Source of the DNA: Hyphomicrobiales bacterium
GTDB lineage: Bacteria > Pseudomonadota > Alphaproteobacteria > Rhizobiales > Beijerinckiaceae
DNA: 64,000 nt
Direction: 5' to 3'
Assembly (NCBI GenBank): GCA_930633525.1
Contig: CAKNFP010000002.1
Coordinates: 868,001-932,000, forward strand
Part shown: one piece after another, positions 34,210 through 42,106 of the stretch
Numbering within the stretch: the stretch's first letter is position 1
How the letters are laid out: each line of letters opens with the position of its first letter
Notes under the pieces: generated by a model
The model's database searches: none
Seen by the model: the letters and a program-made list of their open reading frames with translations, nothing else
Told to the model about the DNA's origin: nothing
Position numbers and translations under genes: made by a program

Positions 34210-35718
34210 TCAACTTTGATCCTCGACGAATACCTCTTGCCGCGAACGCCGAAATCTCGGGAGAACGAGGAGCAGGACAAGGCCTGCCGAGAGTGCCAGC
34301 AGAACGGCACTGACTGGCCGTTCAAGGAAGATCGCGGGATCGCCGCGCGAGATCAGCATGGCGCGCCGCAGGTTCTCCTCCAGCAACGGGCCGAGGATGA
34401 AGCCGAGCAGGAAGGGCGCGGGTTCGCATCCTAACCGGCGCAACAGATAGCCCAGCAGGCCGAGTATCACTGCAAGGCTGATATCGAATGCCGCCATGTT
34501 CACGCTGTAGACGCCGATCGCGCAGAACAGAAGTATCGTCGGGAACAGCAGACGATAGGGAACGCGCAGCAGCTTCACCCAAAGGCCGATGAGCGGCAGG
34601 TTGAGGATCACGAGCATGACGTTCCCGATCCACATCGATGCGATCAGCCCCCAGAACAGTGCGGGCTTGGCGGTCATGACGCCGGGGCCCGGCTGAATGC
34701 CGTGAACGGTCATCGCCCACATCATCATGGCGAGGGACGCCGTCGGCGGAATGCCGAGGGTGAGCATGGGAATGAAGGAGATCTGGCTTGCCGCGTTGTT
34801 CGCCGATTCCGGCGCCGCCACGCCCGCGATCGCGCCCTTGCCGAACGTGCTGGGAGACCGCGATATCTTCTTCTCAACCATGTAGGCGGCGAAGGTCGAG
34901 AGAAGAATGCCACCTCCGGGGATGAGTCCGAGAAGCGAGCCGATGGCCGTGCCGCGTACGACGGCCGGGGCCGCCTTGCGCATATCCTCGCGCGACAGCC
35001 AGAGGCGGCTCAGACGCTGGGTCGTCGTCGTGTTTTGGCCGCGCCTCTCGAGATTGGCGAGTATCTCGGTTATTCCGAAGACGCCCACGCTCAGCGGAAT
35101 GAAATTGAGGCCCTCCGCCAGTTCGAAGAAGCCGAAGGTGTAGCGGGCCGTCCCCGTGGTGACGTCCGTACCGATCGTCCCCAGCAGCAATCCCAGAAAG
35201 ATCATGCCGAGCGCCTTGAAGAACGGGCCGTTCGCCAGCACGATCGAGGCGAGCAGGCCCAACAGCATCAGCGACGCATATTCCGTAGGCCCGAAACTGA
35301 CCGCGACCTTTGCCAGCGGCACCGCGGCGACGGCGATGATCAACGTGCCCACCGAGCCGGCAAAGAACGATCCCAGCGCGGCGACCGTCAAGGCGGCCCC
35401 GGCTCGGCCCTGGCGCGCCATCTCATGACCATCGATGCACGTGACGACAGCCGAGGTTTCGCCAGGCATGTTGACGAGGATGGCGGTGGTGGAGCCGCCA
35501 TATTGCGAGCCGTAGTAGATGCCGGCGAGCATGATCAACCCGCCGAGCGGCGAGAGGACGAAGCTCAGCGGCAGCAGGAGGGAGATCGTCGAGATCGGCC
35601 CGATCCCGGGCAGGACGCCGATCGCCGTCCCCAGAAAGCAGCCGATAAAGCCGAGCAGCAGGTTATCCGGCGACAGCGCGACGCTGAAGCCCAGCGCAAG
35701 GTTTGCAAAGAGGTCCAA
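34210..35718 (-). CDS. Tripartite tricarboxylate transporter large permease (TctA family)
   Basis: A 502-residue protein with about 11-12 membrane segments. Family blocks: GTAIGVLPGIGPISTISLLLP, AGIYYGSQYGGSTTAILVNMPGE and its internal duplicate GSLLGLIPGGGILLSTFAAY, plus APESANNAASQISFIPMLTLGIP. The frame is open to an ATG at 35769, but that would run through the end of tctB with no ribosome site. The usual TctA opening (M-x-L-x-NLALGF) matches a TTG at 35718, or ATT at 35727 overlapping the tctB stop. It carries carboxylates together with TctB and the TctC protein. Last gene of a three-gene unit under the 37346-37357 operator candidate. Confidence 0.92.
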   Translation of the reverse strand: MDLFANLALGFSVALSPDNLLLGFIGCFLGTAIGVLPGIGPISTISLLLPLSFVLSPLGGLIMLAGIYYGSQYGGSTTAILVNMPGETSAVVTCIDGHEMARQGRAGAALTVAALGSFFAGSVGTLIIAVAAVPLAKVAVSFGPTEYASLMLLGLLASIVLANGPFFKALGMIFLGLLLGTIGTDVTTGTARYTFGFFELAEGLNFIPLSVGVFGITEILANLERRGQNTTTTQRLSRLWLSREDMRKAAPAVVRGTAIGSLLGLIPGGGILLSTFAAYMVEKKISRSPSTFGKGAIAGVAAPESANNAASQISFIPMLTLGIPPTASLAMMMWAMTVHGIQPGPGVMTAKPALFWGLIASMWIGNVMLVILNLPLIGLWVKLLRVPYRLLFPTILLFCAIGVYSVNMAAFDISLAVILGLLGYLLRRLGCEPAPFLLGFILGPLLEENLRRAMLISRGDPAIFLERPVSAVLLALSAGLVLLLVLPRFRRSRQEVFVEDQS

Positions 35719-35722
35719 GGTC

Positions 35723-36166
35723 TCAATCCCAGGGGATGACGCGGAAGCCCAGGCCCAGGCCATAGACAAAAACGACGATCGAGAAGACGGTGAGCGCGGT
35801 AGCCAGCCAGATCAGCTCACCAAACCGGGCCTCCCCTGTCGCGAGCCCCGACAGGATGATGAGGGACGCTGTCGCCGGAACGATACCGAACGTCGGCACG
35901 AACAGGCTGAACAGGATCAGGCTGGCGGGAATCAACAGGAGCGCCCGCCACGGCCAGTTTCCGAACAGGTCCGCTGCTTCGGAATGCCGTGCCCGGAGAG
36001 CGACGGTGACGCCGATGCCGATCAGGGCCGCGCTGATGACCTTGGGAAAGAAGCCCGGCCCCATTTGGGCCAGCGATCCGAGAGGATAGCCCCTGCCGAA
36101 CCAGAGCCCGGCTACTCCGGCAGCGATGAAAAAGAGACCGGCCCCGACATCCGGCATCGCGAGCAA
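35723..36166 (-). CDS. Tripartite tricarboxylate transporter small permease (TctB family)
   Basis: A 147-residue protein with four predicted membrane segments (for example AGLFFIAAGVAGLWFGRGYPLGS and IWLATALTVFSIVVFVYGLGLGF). The opening with GRGYPLGSLAQMGPGFFPKVI is the hallmark of TctB, and the gene order tctC-tctB-tctA is standard. It overlaps or abuts tctA and lies 90 bases after tctC. The protein is a small membrane subunit of the proton- or sodium-coupled carboxylate importer; its exact function in the complex is poorly defined. Confidence 0.92.
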   Translation of the reverse strand: MLAMPDVGAGLFFIAAGVAGLWFGRGYPLGSLAQMGPGFFPKVISAALIGIGVTVALRARHSEAADLFGNWPWRALLLIPASLILFSLFVPTFGIVPATASLIILSGLATGEARFGELIWLATALTVFSIVVFVYGLGLGFRVIPWD

Positions 36167-36256
36167 GCGTTTCAGAGTATCCTCCTACGTCACGCCGGAC
36201 ATTTTTCCCTGTCCGGGAGACCTTCGCTCATGGAAAGGGACAGCATCCTGCCGGAG

Positions 36257-37258
36257 TTACTGCTGCTTCTCGGCTCCCGCGAGCTTCACGACACGCGCCG
36301 CGTTCTCGCGCGCACCGCCCAGGAATTTCTCGAATTCTTCAGGACTGCTGGCAAGCGCCTCATAGCCGAGGCCGGTCACGTATTTTTCCTGGAAGGTCTC
36401 GTCCTTGAAGGCATTGCGCAACGCGTCGGAAATCTTCCGGCGTATCTCGACGGGGGTGCCCTTCGGCGCCATCAGGCCAACGGCGAAACCGAGCCGAATG
36501 GTGGGATATCCGAGTTCCGCGAAGGTCGGCACATCCGGCAGGCTTGGCGCGCGCCTGGTGCCTGAAACCGCGATCGGGATCATATTGCCCGCATCGATAT
36601 ACGGCTTGGCGGTGACCACGGAGACGATCAGCGCCTGGTGGTCGCCGGACAGCATGCCCTGAACCGTCGGGCCCATGCCGTTATAGGGAATATGGGTCAT
36701 CTCGAAGCCGCCGGCTTCGTTCTTGAGCCATTCCATGCCGAGATGACTGCCGTCGCCGACACCCGGCGAGCCGTAGTTATACTTGGCGCCTTCGGCTTTC
36801 ATCTTGGCGACGAAGGCCTCCAGCGTCTTCACGCCGAGCGAAGGCGCCACGACCAGAATGGAATGCACATTCATGACATGGGTGACCGGATCAAAATCCT
36901 TCTCCGGGCTGAAGGGGAGTTCCTTGTAGACGAACTCGTTGAGGAAGAGCGCCGGGTCCGTCGCCACCAGCAGCGTGTAGCCATCCGGCTTCTGGTGCGC
37001 GACATAGTTGGCGCCGATATTCGACGCGGCGCCTCCCTTGTTCTCGACAATCACCGGTTTTCCGAACTGCTTGGCGAGGCTGTCGGCGACGACCCGCCCG
37101 ATCGTATCGGTGGCGCCGCCGGGAGCGTAGGGAACGATGAGGGTGATGGGTTTGGTCGGATAGTCCAGTGCCTGGGCCGGCAAGAGCGCGGCGCCAAGGC
37201 CCAGCAGGACCATCGATAGCGCCGAGGTCATCGCGCGTTGCATATTCTTGTGATTCAT
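36257..37258 (-). CDS. Tripartite tricarboxylate transporter substrate-binding protein (TctC/Bug family)
   Basis: A 333-residue periplasmic binding protein. The ATG at 37258 is taken because GAGGAGGG stands 7-14 bases before it; an ATG six codons upstream would swallow that site. A signal peptide runs to about residue 31 (ALLPAQA). Bug patterns: YPTKPITLIVPYAPGGATD, GKPVIVENKGGAASNIGANYVAHQKPDGYTLL, FNYGSPGVGDGSHLG-type strand and RAPSLPDVPTFAELGYP. Bug proteins bind carboxylates such as tricarboxylates, keto acids or aromatic acids. An operator-like palindrome (37346-37357) lies about 90 bases upstream. Confidence 0.93.
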   Translation of the reverse strand: MNHKNMQRAMTSALSMVLLGLGAALLPAQALDYPTKPITLIVPYAPGGATDTIGRVVADSLAKQFGKPVIVENKGGAASNIGANYVAHQKPDGYTLLVATDPALFLNEFVYKELPFSPEKDFDPVTHVMNVHSILVVAPSLGVKTLEAFVAKMKAEGAKYNYGSPGVGDGSHLGMEWLKNEAGGFEMTHIPYNGMGPTVQGMLSGDHQALIVSVVTAKPYIDAGNMIPIAVSGTRRAPSLPDVPTFAELGYPTIRLGFAVGLMAPKGTPVEIRRKISDALRNAFKDETFQEKYVTGLGYEALASSPEEFEKFLGGARENAARVVKLAGAEKQQ

Positions 37259-37345
37259 GTCGCTTTCCCTCCTCATGGAGCGTGGCGACTCGACTTTGCA
37301 TTCGGTCGCCCGTGGACCTTGCGTCCATCTTCCGTCGCGATTAAA

Positions 37346-37357
37346 TGAACCGTTTCA
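37346..37357. promoter_or_regulatory. LacI-type operator candidate 1
   Basis: TGAACCGTTTCA, an imperfect palindrome with central CG (one mismatch), identical on the other strand to TGAAACGGTTCA found at 48947 and 50475. It lies between the divergent tctC (start 37258) and alpha/beta-hydrolase-fold (start about 37404) genes, where one bound repressor could control both. Six such sites occur between 37346 and 50486 and the likely repressor is the LacI-family gene at 49374. Confidence 0.75.
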
Positions 37358-37403
37358 AATTGTCAACTCCATGGCGTCGCTTTACCCGGGTGTGGGATTG
37401 ACT

Positions 37404-38297
37404 ATGGCAATGACATCTCCAGCAGAAAGTAAGATGATGGCTGCTTCAGACGCGTCGGGAACTAATCCGGTCGCCAAGGGCGATCCGTTCCTGTCGAAAC
37501 CGCTCCCCGTACCAGAGCAACTGCCGGCTGCGGAACGGCTCGTCGACATCGAGACTGCGCGCCTGTGGTGCTGGGACACGGGAGGAGCAGGCGAGCCTGT
37601 CGTGCTGCTTCACGCCATCGTCGGCAGCGGAGCGATGTGGCTCCATCAGCAACCTGTTCTCGCGGCGGCCGGCTATCGGGTGATCGGATATTCGCGCCGG
37701 GGTCACTTCGGCTCGGACGCCGGTGATCCGGCTGATCCGGGCACCGGCGCGGGTGATCTCGCCGCGCTTCTCGACCGTCTCGACGTCCCCTCCGCTCACA
37801 TCGTGGGCACGGCAGGCGGCGGCTTCCTCGCGGCCGATTTCGCGATAGCCTTCCCCCATCGCGTCCGATCCCTGACGCTTTCGACCAGCTTGGTCGCCGT
37901 GCAGGATCGCGACTACATGGCCGCCACCATGGCCATGCGCGATCATGCGTTCGAAAGCCTGCCGAGGGAGTTCAGGGAGGTGGGGCCGGGTTATCGCGCA
38001 TCCAATCCCGAGGGCCTCGCCGCCTGGCTCGCTCTGACCGCCGAAGGGCGGCCGATCGAGATCGCACAGCGCTTTCTCAGTGCTCTCGATCTGGCGGCGC
38101 TCAGGGATTTGCGGATGCCGACCCTGGTGATTGCCTCTGATGCCGACATGTATGCCCCGCCGCCCGTCATGAGGCGTGTCGCGCAGGCGATTCCGGGCGC
38201 GAGCCTGGGTCTCATCGCCGGCGCCGGGCATTCAGCTTATTGGGAACAGCCACAGGCCTTCAATGAAATGATCCTCGAGTTCCTCGGCCGGACTTGA
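37404..38297 (+). CDS. Alpha/beta-hydrolase-fold protein with Ala in the nucleophile elbow
   Basis: A protein of about 297 residues if the ATG at 37404 is used. The frame is open to 37257, but that would run over the operator palindrome, so a downstream start is preferred; no start has a strong ribosome site (ATG 37434 is another option). The fold is clear: PVVLLHAIVGSGAMW, VIGYSRRGHFGSD, and the ending AGAGHSAYWEQP supplying the catalytic-type histidine. The elbow G-x-Ser-x-G reads G-T-A137-G-G, replacing the nucleophile with alanine. So ordinary esterase or lactonase chemistry is unlikely; it could be a cofactor-free lyase, dioxygenase-like or non-catalytic binder. Divergent from tctC. Confidence 0.8.
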   Translation: MAMTSPAESKMMAASDASGTNPVAKGDPFLSKPLPVPEQLPAAERLVDIETARLWCWDTGGAGEPVVLLHAIVGSGAMWLHQQPVLAAAGYRVIGYSRRGHFGSDAGDPADPGTGAGDLAALLDRLDVPSAHIVGTAGGGFLAADFAIAFPHRVRSLTLSTSLVAVQDRDYMAATMAMRDHAFESLPREFREVGPGYRASNPEGLAAWLALTAEGRPIEIAQRFLSALDLAALRDLRMPTLVIASDADMYAPPPVMRRVAQAIPGASLGLIAGAGHSAYWEQPQAFNEMILEFLGRT

Positions 38298-38345
38298 GCC
38301 CCCGATGCGAATTCGGAGTAATGCAGAATAGCACGCGGCGGTGGA

Positions 38346-39299
38346 TCAGCGGTCGGGTCCGCGCCGCGTGATCCGGTTGCGCAGGATGCCGATCTTCTCG
38401 ATCTCGAGTTCGACCGTATCACCCGGCTGCAACGAGCGGCCGAGCTCGATGCCGCATCCCGTACCGACCGTGCCGCTGCCGATGAGTTCGCCCGGATGCA
38501 GCGTCTCGGAAACCGAGATGAACGATATCATGTCGGGGAACGAGTGATACATCTCGGACGTATTGCCGCCACCCCACCGCTCACCATTGATCCGCGCTTC
38601 CATGCGGAGCCGATGCGGGTCACCGATCTCGTCCGTGGTGACGATCCACGGGCCGATCGCGTTGCCGGTGTCGAAGTCCTTCGCCTTCGACGAGCCCATT
38701 CCTATCCGCTTCTCGACAGCCTGCGTGTCCCGGGCGGAGAAATCGTTGAAGATGGTGAAGCCGAACACATGGGCGAGCGCGTCTTCTTGCCGGATGTCGG
38801 AGCCTTTCCGGCCAATAATGCAGGCGATCTCCAGCTCGAAGTCGATGGAGTTGGAGTAGCCGGGCCAGACAATATCGGCCTCCGTTCCGACCACGCTAAA
38901 CCGGTTGCCCTTGTAGTAAAAAGGCCGCTCGTACCAGTCCGGCGAAATGATCGCGGCCGGCTGGCCAGTCTCCTTCGCCCTTTGCACGTTGTAGTTTATC
39001 AGATGCTGCTCGAACACCAGGCAATCGCGGATGGAGCGCGGAACCGGCAGTGGCGCGAGCAGGCGGGCCGATTCCAGCGGCACGAGAGCCTCCTCCGGCG
39101 CCGCCTCTTCAAGCTCGCGCGCCATCTGCAGCCCTTGCTCGCCGCCGTCGATCAACGCCAGCGCGTCACGGACGTAGCCGATCGCTTCTGGCGCACGGAT
39201 CCGGGCGGCCAGAGCGAGATCAGTAACGACCGAACGGCTGGTGTCGACCGCCCCGAGCCTCGACGTTCCGTCGCTGTGTAGAAACGTGGCGATCTTCAA
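38346..39299 (-). CDS. Fumarylacetoacetate hydrolase family protein
   Basis: A 317-residue FAH-fold enzyme. I choose a TTG start at 39299 (LKIATFLHSDG) because GGGAGG lies 7 bases before it, whereas the ATG at 39344 gives an atypical N-terminus. Metal-binding and active-site blocks: DCLVFEQHLINY, NSIDFELEIACIIGRKG (two Glu), FTIFNDFSARDTQAVEKR, and SSKAKDFDTGNAIGPWIVT, ending with IGSGTVGTGCGIELGRSLQPGD. The family cleaves or decarboxylates 2,4-dicarbonyl acids and related enols. It is the last gene of a minus-strand unit with BKACE, MBL-fold and hydrolase-fold genes driven from the operator at 42033. Confidence 0.9.
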   Translation of the reverse strand: MKIATFLHSDGTSRLGAVDTSRSVVTDLALAARIRAPEAIGYVRDALALIDGGEQGLQMARELEEAAPEEALVPLESARLLAPLPVPRSIRDCLVFEQHLINYNVQRAKETGQPAAIISPDWYERPFYYKGNRFSVVGTEADIVWPGYSNSIDFELEIACIIGRKGSDIRQEDALAHVFGFTIFNDFSARDTQAVEKRIGMGSSKAKDFDTGNAIGPWIVTTDEIGDPHRLRMEARINGERWGGGNTSEMYHSFPDMISFISVSETLHPGELIGSGTVGTGCGIELGRSLQPGDTVELEIEKIGILRNRITRRGPDR

Positions 39300-39389
39300 A
39301 ACACAGCCTCCCGGCAAACGCCTCGTGACGTCGAGTTGAGCCACCGAAATCCGCGAGGGTGTTATCCCACGTGGCGCGTTCGGCGATCG

Positions 39390-40301
39390 TCAGCTGTTCA
39401 ATCCAAGCATCGCGCGGGCTTCCGCTGGCGTCGCGAACTCGATACCGAATTCCCCGAAGATGCGTCCGATCTTCTCCACCTGAGCGGCGTTCGACGCAAA
39501 GGGCTTGCCGGGGAACTCAAACAGGTTGTCTTCCTGGCCGACGCGCACGTGAGTGCCCATCAACGCTCCCTGTGCGGCGGCCTTGATATTGCCGGTGCCC
39601 GTCCCGTGCGTGAAGATCTGGACATCCGGGCCGAACAACCTCTCGGTCGTCCGCTTCATGAACAGCAAATTGTCGATTTCCGAGGGAATCCCGCCCAGGA
39701 TACCCGTGAGGAACTGCACGATCAGCGGCCTTTTCACCTGTTTCCGGCTGAGATGGTGATCAAGAATGTAGAGGTGCCCGACATCGTAGCACTCAAATTC
39801 CATCGCGATATCCTGGTCGATCAGGATGTCGATCATGCGATCGATCTTCGCGAAACTGTTCGAGGTGACGATATCATAGGCGGCCGGGCCGAATGCCTTG
39901 CGCTCCCACTCGGTATTGAAGGTGCTGGCGCCCTGGTTCTCCGCCTTGCGGAACAGGCCGTAATTCATCGAGCCGACAATGACCGTCGCGATGTCCGGGC
40001 GCAGTTCTACGACGGCCTCCAGCCGTTGCTCAGCGGTGCTTCCCAGCGACGCCGACATATTGATGATGGCGTCGGTCTCGGCCCTGATCTGCGGCACGAA
40101 TTCCTTCCACGCGCTGATCGCATTGGTGGGGGCGCCGTCCTTTTCGCGCGCGTGCAGATGGATGATCGCGGCGCCAGCACGGTTGGCCCCGATCGACTGC
40201 TCAGCCACGTCCTTGCCCGTCACCGGCAGCGCCGGCGACATGGAGGGGGTCAACGATGCACCGGTGACCGCGCACGTGACGATCGTCTTGTTCTTTACCA
40301 T
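39390..40301 (-). CDS. Beta-keto acid cleavage enzyme (BKACE, DUF849 family)
   Basis: A 303-residue TIM-barrel zinc enzyme. The start is the ATG at 40301 (MVKNKTIVTCAVTG); the frame extends to 40358 but into the MBL gene. The zinc ligands are in AAIIHLHAREKDG (His-x-His, about residues 45-50), with further blocks INMSASLGSTAEQRLE, ATVIVGSMNYG, FECYDVGHLYIL (Glu) and GTHVRVGQEDNLFE. BKACE enzymes condense a beta-keto acid with acetyl-CoA to give acetoacetate and a new CoA ester; the first known one acts on 3-keto-5-aminohexanoate in lysine fermentation. The subgroup here cannot be named. Its 22-base gap to the MBL gene shows co-transcription. Confidence 0.93.
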   Translation of the reverse strand: MVKNKTIVTCAVTGASLTPSMSPALPVTGKDVAEQSIGANRAGAAIIHLHAREKDGAPTNAISAWKEFVPQIRAETDAIINMSASLGSTAEQRLEAVVELRPDIATVIVGSMNYGLFRKAENQGASTFNTEWERKAFGPAAYDIVTSNSFAKIDRMIDILIDQDIAMEFECYDVGHLYILDHHLSRKQVKRPLIVQFLTGILGGIPSEIDNLLFMKRTTERLFGPDVQIFTHGTGTGNIKAAAQGALMGTHVRVGQEDNLFEFPGKPFASNAAQVEKIGRIFGEFGIEFATPAEARAMLGLNS

Positions 40302-40323
40302 GGGTGTTCTCACTGGATAGGGT

Positions 40324-41196
40324 TCAGGTGGCTGGTTCGAAACTGAATTGCTCGCCATTACGGCGGATGTATCCGCAGTGCGGTGAGGGAAAGTGGCAGG
40401 GCATGATCAGGGCCGATTCTGCGCTGGCCTCTACGAGGAACCTCGCGCGTGTCGCCTTGGCCTCGGCGGGCAGGATACAGAAGGCGGTGTTGAGGCCTGG
40501 ATTCAGGATCTGCACCGGGTGGTGGAAGATGTCGGCGCAGAACACGCCGACCTCGCCACGCGAGCGCAGCCAATAGTTCATTTGCCCCGGCGTATGCCCG
40601 AAGGCCTCCACCGCCTGCAGGCAATCCGCGATCTCGCCGGGGCCTTCGATGAAGTCGGCGAGGCCGGCATCCACCACCGGCAGAAGACTATCCCGGAACG
40701 ACGGGTCGCCCGCCTTTTCGCTTTCGCTAAGCTCTCGAAAGAACTCGAAATCCCGGCGCGGGACGAGATGGCGCGCATTGGGGAAGGTAGGCACCCACCG
40801 TCCCTGTTCGAGCCGCGTGTTCCAGCCGATGTGGTCGGAATGCAGATGGGTCATCACCACATGGGTGACGCGCTCCGGCGTGATGCCCGCGGCCTCCATC
40901 CACGCCGGAACCAGCGTGTTCAGCATGTTGGCGCGGGCGGCCGGGCGCGGCTTGCCATTGCCGACGCCGGCATCGATCAGAATGACGTTCGGTCCCGCGA
41001 ATACGGCCCAAATGTGGATCCCGATCACGAAGCGGTCCATGTGCGGGTACCAGAAGCCCGGCGGCAGCTCGGCCTCCCGGCGGGCGAACATCGCGCGATC
41101 GAACTCGGGAAATGTTGCTTCGGGCTGGTGGGTCGGCCCGACATATTCTGTGATGGCGACGACGCGGACATCGCCAATCTTCTGCTCGCGGATCAT
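40324..41196 (-). CDS. MBL-fold metallohydrolase
   Basis: A 290-residue metallo-beta-lactamase-fold protein. The zinc motif THLHSDHIGWN (about residues 111-121) has His-x-His-x-Asp-His; AFGHTPGQMNYWL provides the next His and FCADIFHHPV the bridging Asp. The last His lies in MPCHFPSPHCG. The architecture resembles quorum-quenching lactonase and related sequences that hydrolyse lactones or thioesters. The start overlaps the hydrolase-fold gene by 4 bases. In a BKACE operon a thioester or lactone hydrolase is a reasonable role, but no specific substrate is suggested. Confidence 0.88.
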   Translation of the reverse strand: MIREQKIGDVRVVAITEYVGPTHQPEATFPEFDRAMFARREAELPPGFWYPHMDRFVIGIHIWAVFAGPNVILIDAGVGNGKPRPAARANMLNTLVPAWMEAAGITPERVTHVVMTHLHSDHIGWNTRLEQGRWVPTFPNARHLVPRRDFEFFRELSESEKAGDPSFRDSLLPVVDAGLADFIEGPGEIADCLQAVEAFGHTPGQMNYWLRSRGEVGVFCADIFHHPVQILNPGLNTAFCILPAEAKATRARFLVEASAESALIMPCHFPSPHCGYIRRNGEQFSFEPAT

Positions 41197-42017
41197 GCGA
41201 CGGCTCCCGAGCGTCTGATCTCAGCCATGAAATCCAGGATCGCCTGCGCCACCGGCACGGGCGCCTGATCGGCCATGTGATGGCCGGCTTCGGTGACGAC
41301 GAGGCGCGTATCGCGCATTTTCGACAGGACATCGCGGACGTAAGCCGTTGGCCGAAGTGGATCGTGCCTGCCACTGATGCCGAGAACCGGGCAGAGGACG
41401 GCCGGCAGCAGGGGTGACAGGTCCATCCGCGCCAGCATGAGGAACAGCGCGCGAAGACTTACGGGATCGTTCGCGAGCCAGCGCGCCTTGAACAGCGCGA
41501 AGTGCTCGGGGTCGGCAGCCCGGAAAGCCTCGGGATAGCCGAGCGAAAGCGACTGTTCGACGACGCCGCGTGTCCCGAGGCTTTCGAGGGCGTCCGCGCG
41601 TGTCAGCAACGCCGGGCGGTTCTCATCGGTTATGCCGATAGCGGGGTTCATAATGACGGCTGCAGCCGTACGCGCGGCATGTCGTGCAGCGAAGTTCAGG
41701 GCTACCCCCGCGCCGACCGCGCATCCTGCAACGGTGACGGGTTCATGGATCCCCAGCCGATCGAGCAGCGCTGCGAGATCATCCGCTAGATCGTCGAGGC
41801 TGATCGTGTCTCCGATGATCTTCTCGGACATTCCAGCGCCCCGCGTGTCGAAGCGCAGGATGCGGAACTCCTTGTCGAGTTGCGGAACGACCAAGTCCCA
41901 GGACTCGATGACGCCGCCCATTTCATGGATCAGCACGAGCCATGGACCTGACGCTCCATCGATGCGGTAGCGCAAGGCTGCCCCGTTCACGTCGGCCCAA
42001 CGCACTGCATTCGTCAT
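41193..42017 (-). CDS. Alpha/beta-hydrolase-fold protein with Ala in the nucleophile elbow
   Basis: A 274-residue protein related to 3-oxoadipate enol-lactonase-like hydrolases. The ATG at 42017 follows GGGGGCGGAA. Fold blocks: WLVLIHEMGGVIESWDLV, RILRFDTRGAGMSE and the ending VVTEAGHHMADQAP with the catalytic-type histidine. The elbow reads VAG-C-A100-V-GAG; the expected Ser is alanine (codon GCG), preceded by a cysteine. Hence the classical Ser-His-Asp triad is incomplete. It is the first gene of the FAH/BKACE/MBL unit, 16 bases downstream of a perfect operator palindrome, and overlaps the MBL gene by 4 bases. Confidence 0.82.
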   Translation of the reverse strand: MTNAVRWADVNGAALRYRIDGASGPWLVLIHEMGGVIESWDLVVPQLDKEFRILRFDTRGAGMSEKIIGDTISLDDLADDLAALLDRLGIHEPVTVAGCAVGAGVALNFAARHAARTAAAVIMNPAIGITDENRPALLTRADALESLGTRGVVEQSLSLGYPEAFRAADPEHFALFKARWLANDPVSLRALFLMLARMDLSPLLPAVLCPVLGISGRHDPLRPTAYVRDVLSKMRDTRLVVTEAGHHMADQAPVPVAQAILDFMAEIRRSGAVA

Positions 42018-42032
42018 TTCCGCCCCCATTAT

Positions 42033-42044
42033 TGAACCGGTTCA
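42033..42044. promoter_or_regulatory. LacI-type operator candidate 2 (perfect palindrome)
   Basis: TGAACCGGTTCA is a perfect 12-base palindrome with central CCGG, placed 16 bases before the start of the four-gene hydrolase-fold/MBL/BKACE/FAH unit on the minus strand. It is the fully symmetric form of the other five sites. Confidence 0.78.
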
Positions 42045-42106
42045 TTTTGATATCTGCGGATCGCGCCGGCGTCAACGTCTCAACCACACGAGTGGATTTA
42101 TTGCAT

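Noticed and set aside
34702..35739. A 345-codon plus-strand frame opposite tctA
   Set aside because: Composition is extremely Arg/Asp/Gln-rich, as expected from the antisense of a membrane protein; tctA motifs on the other strand are unmistakable.
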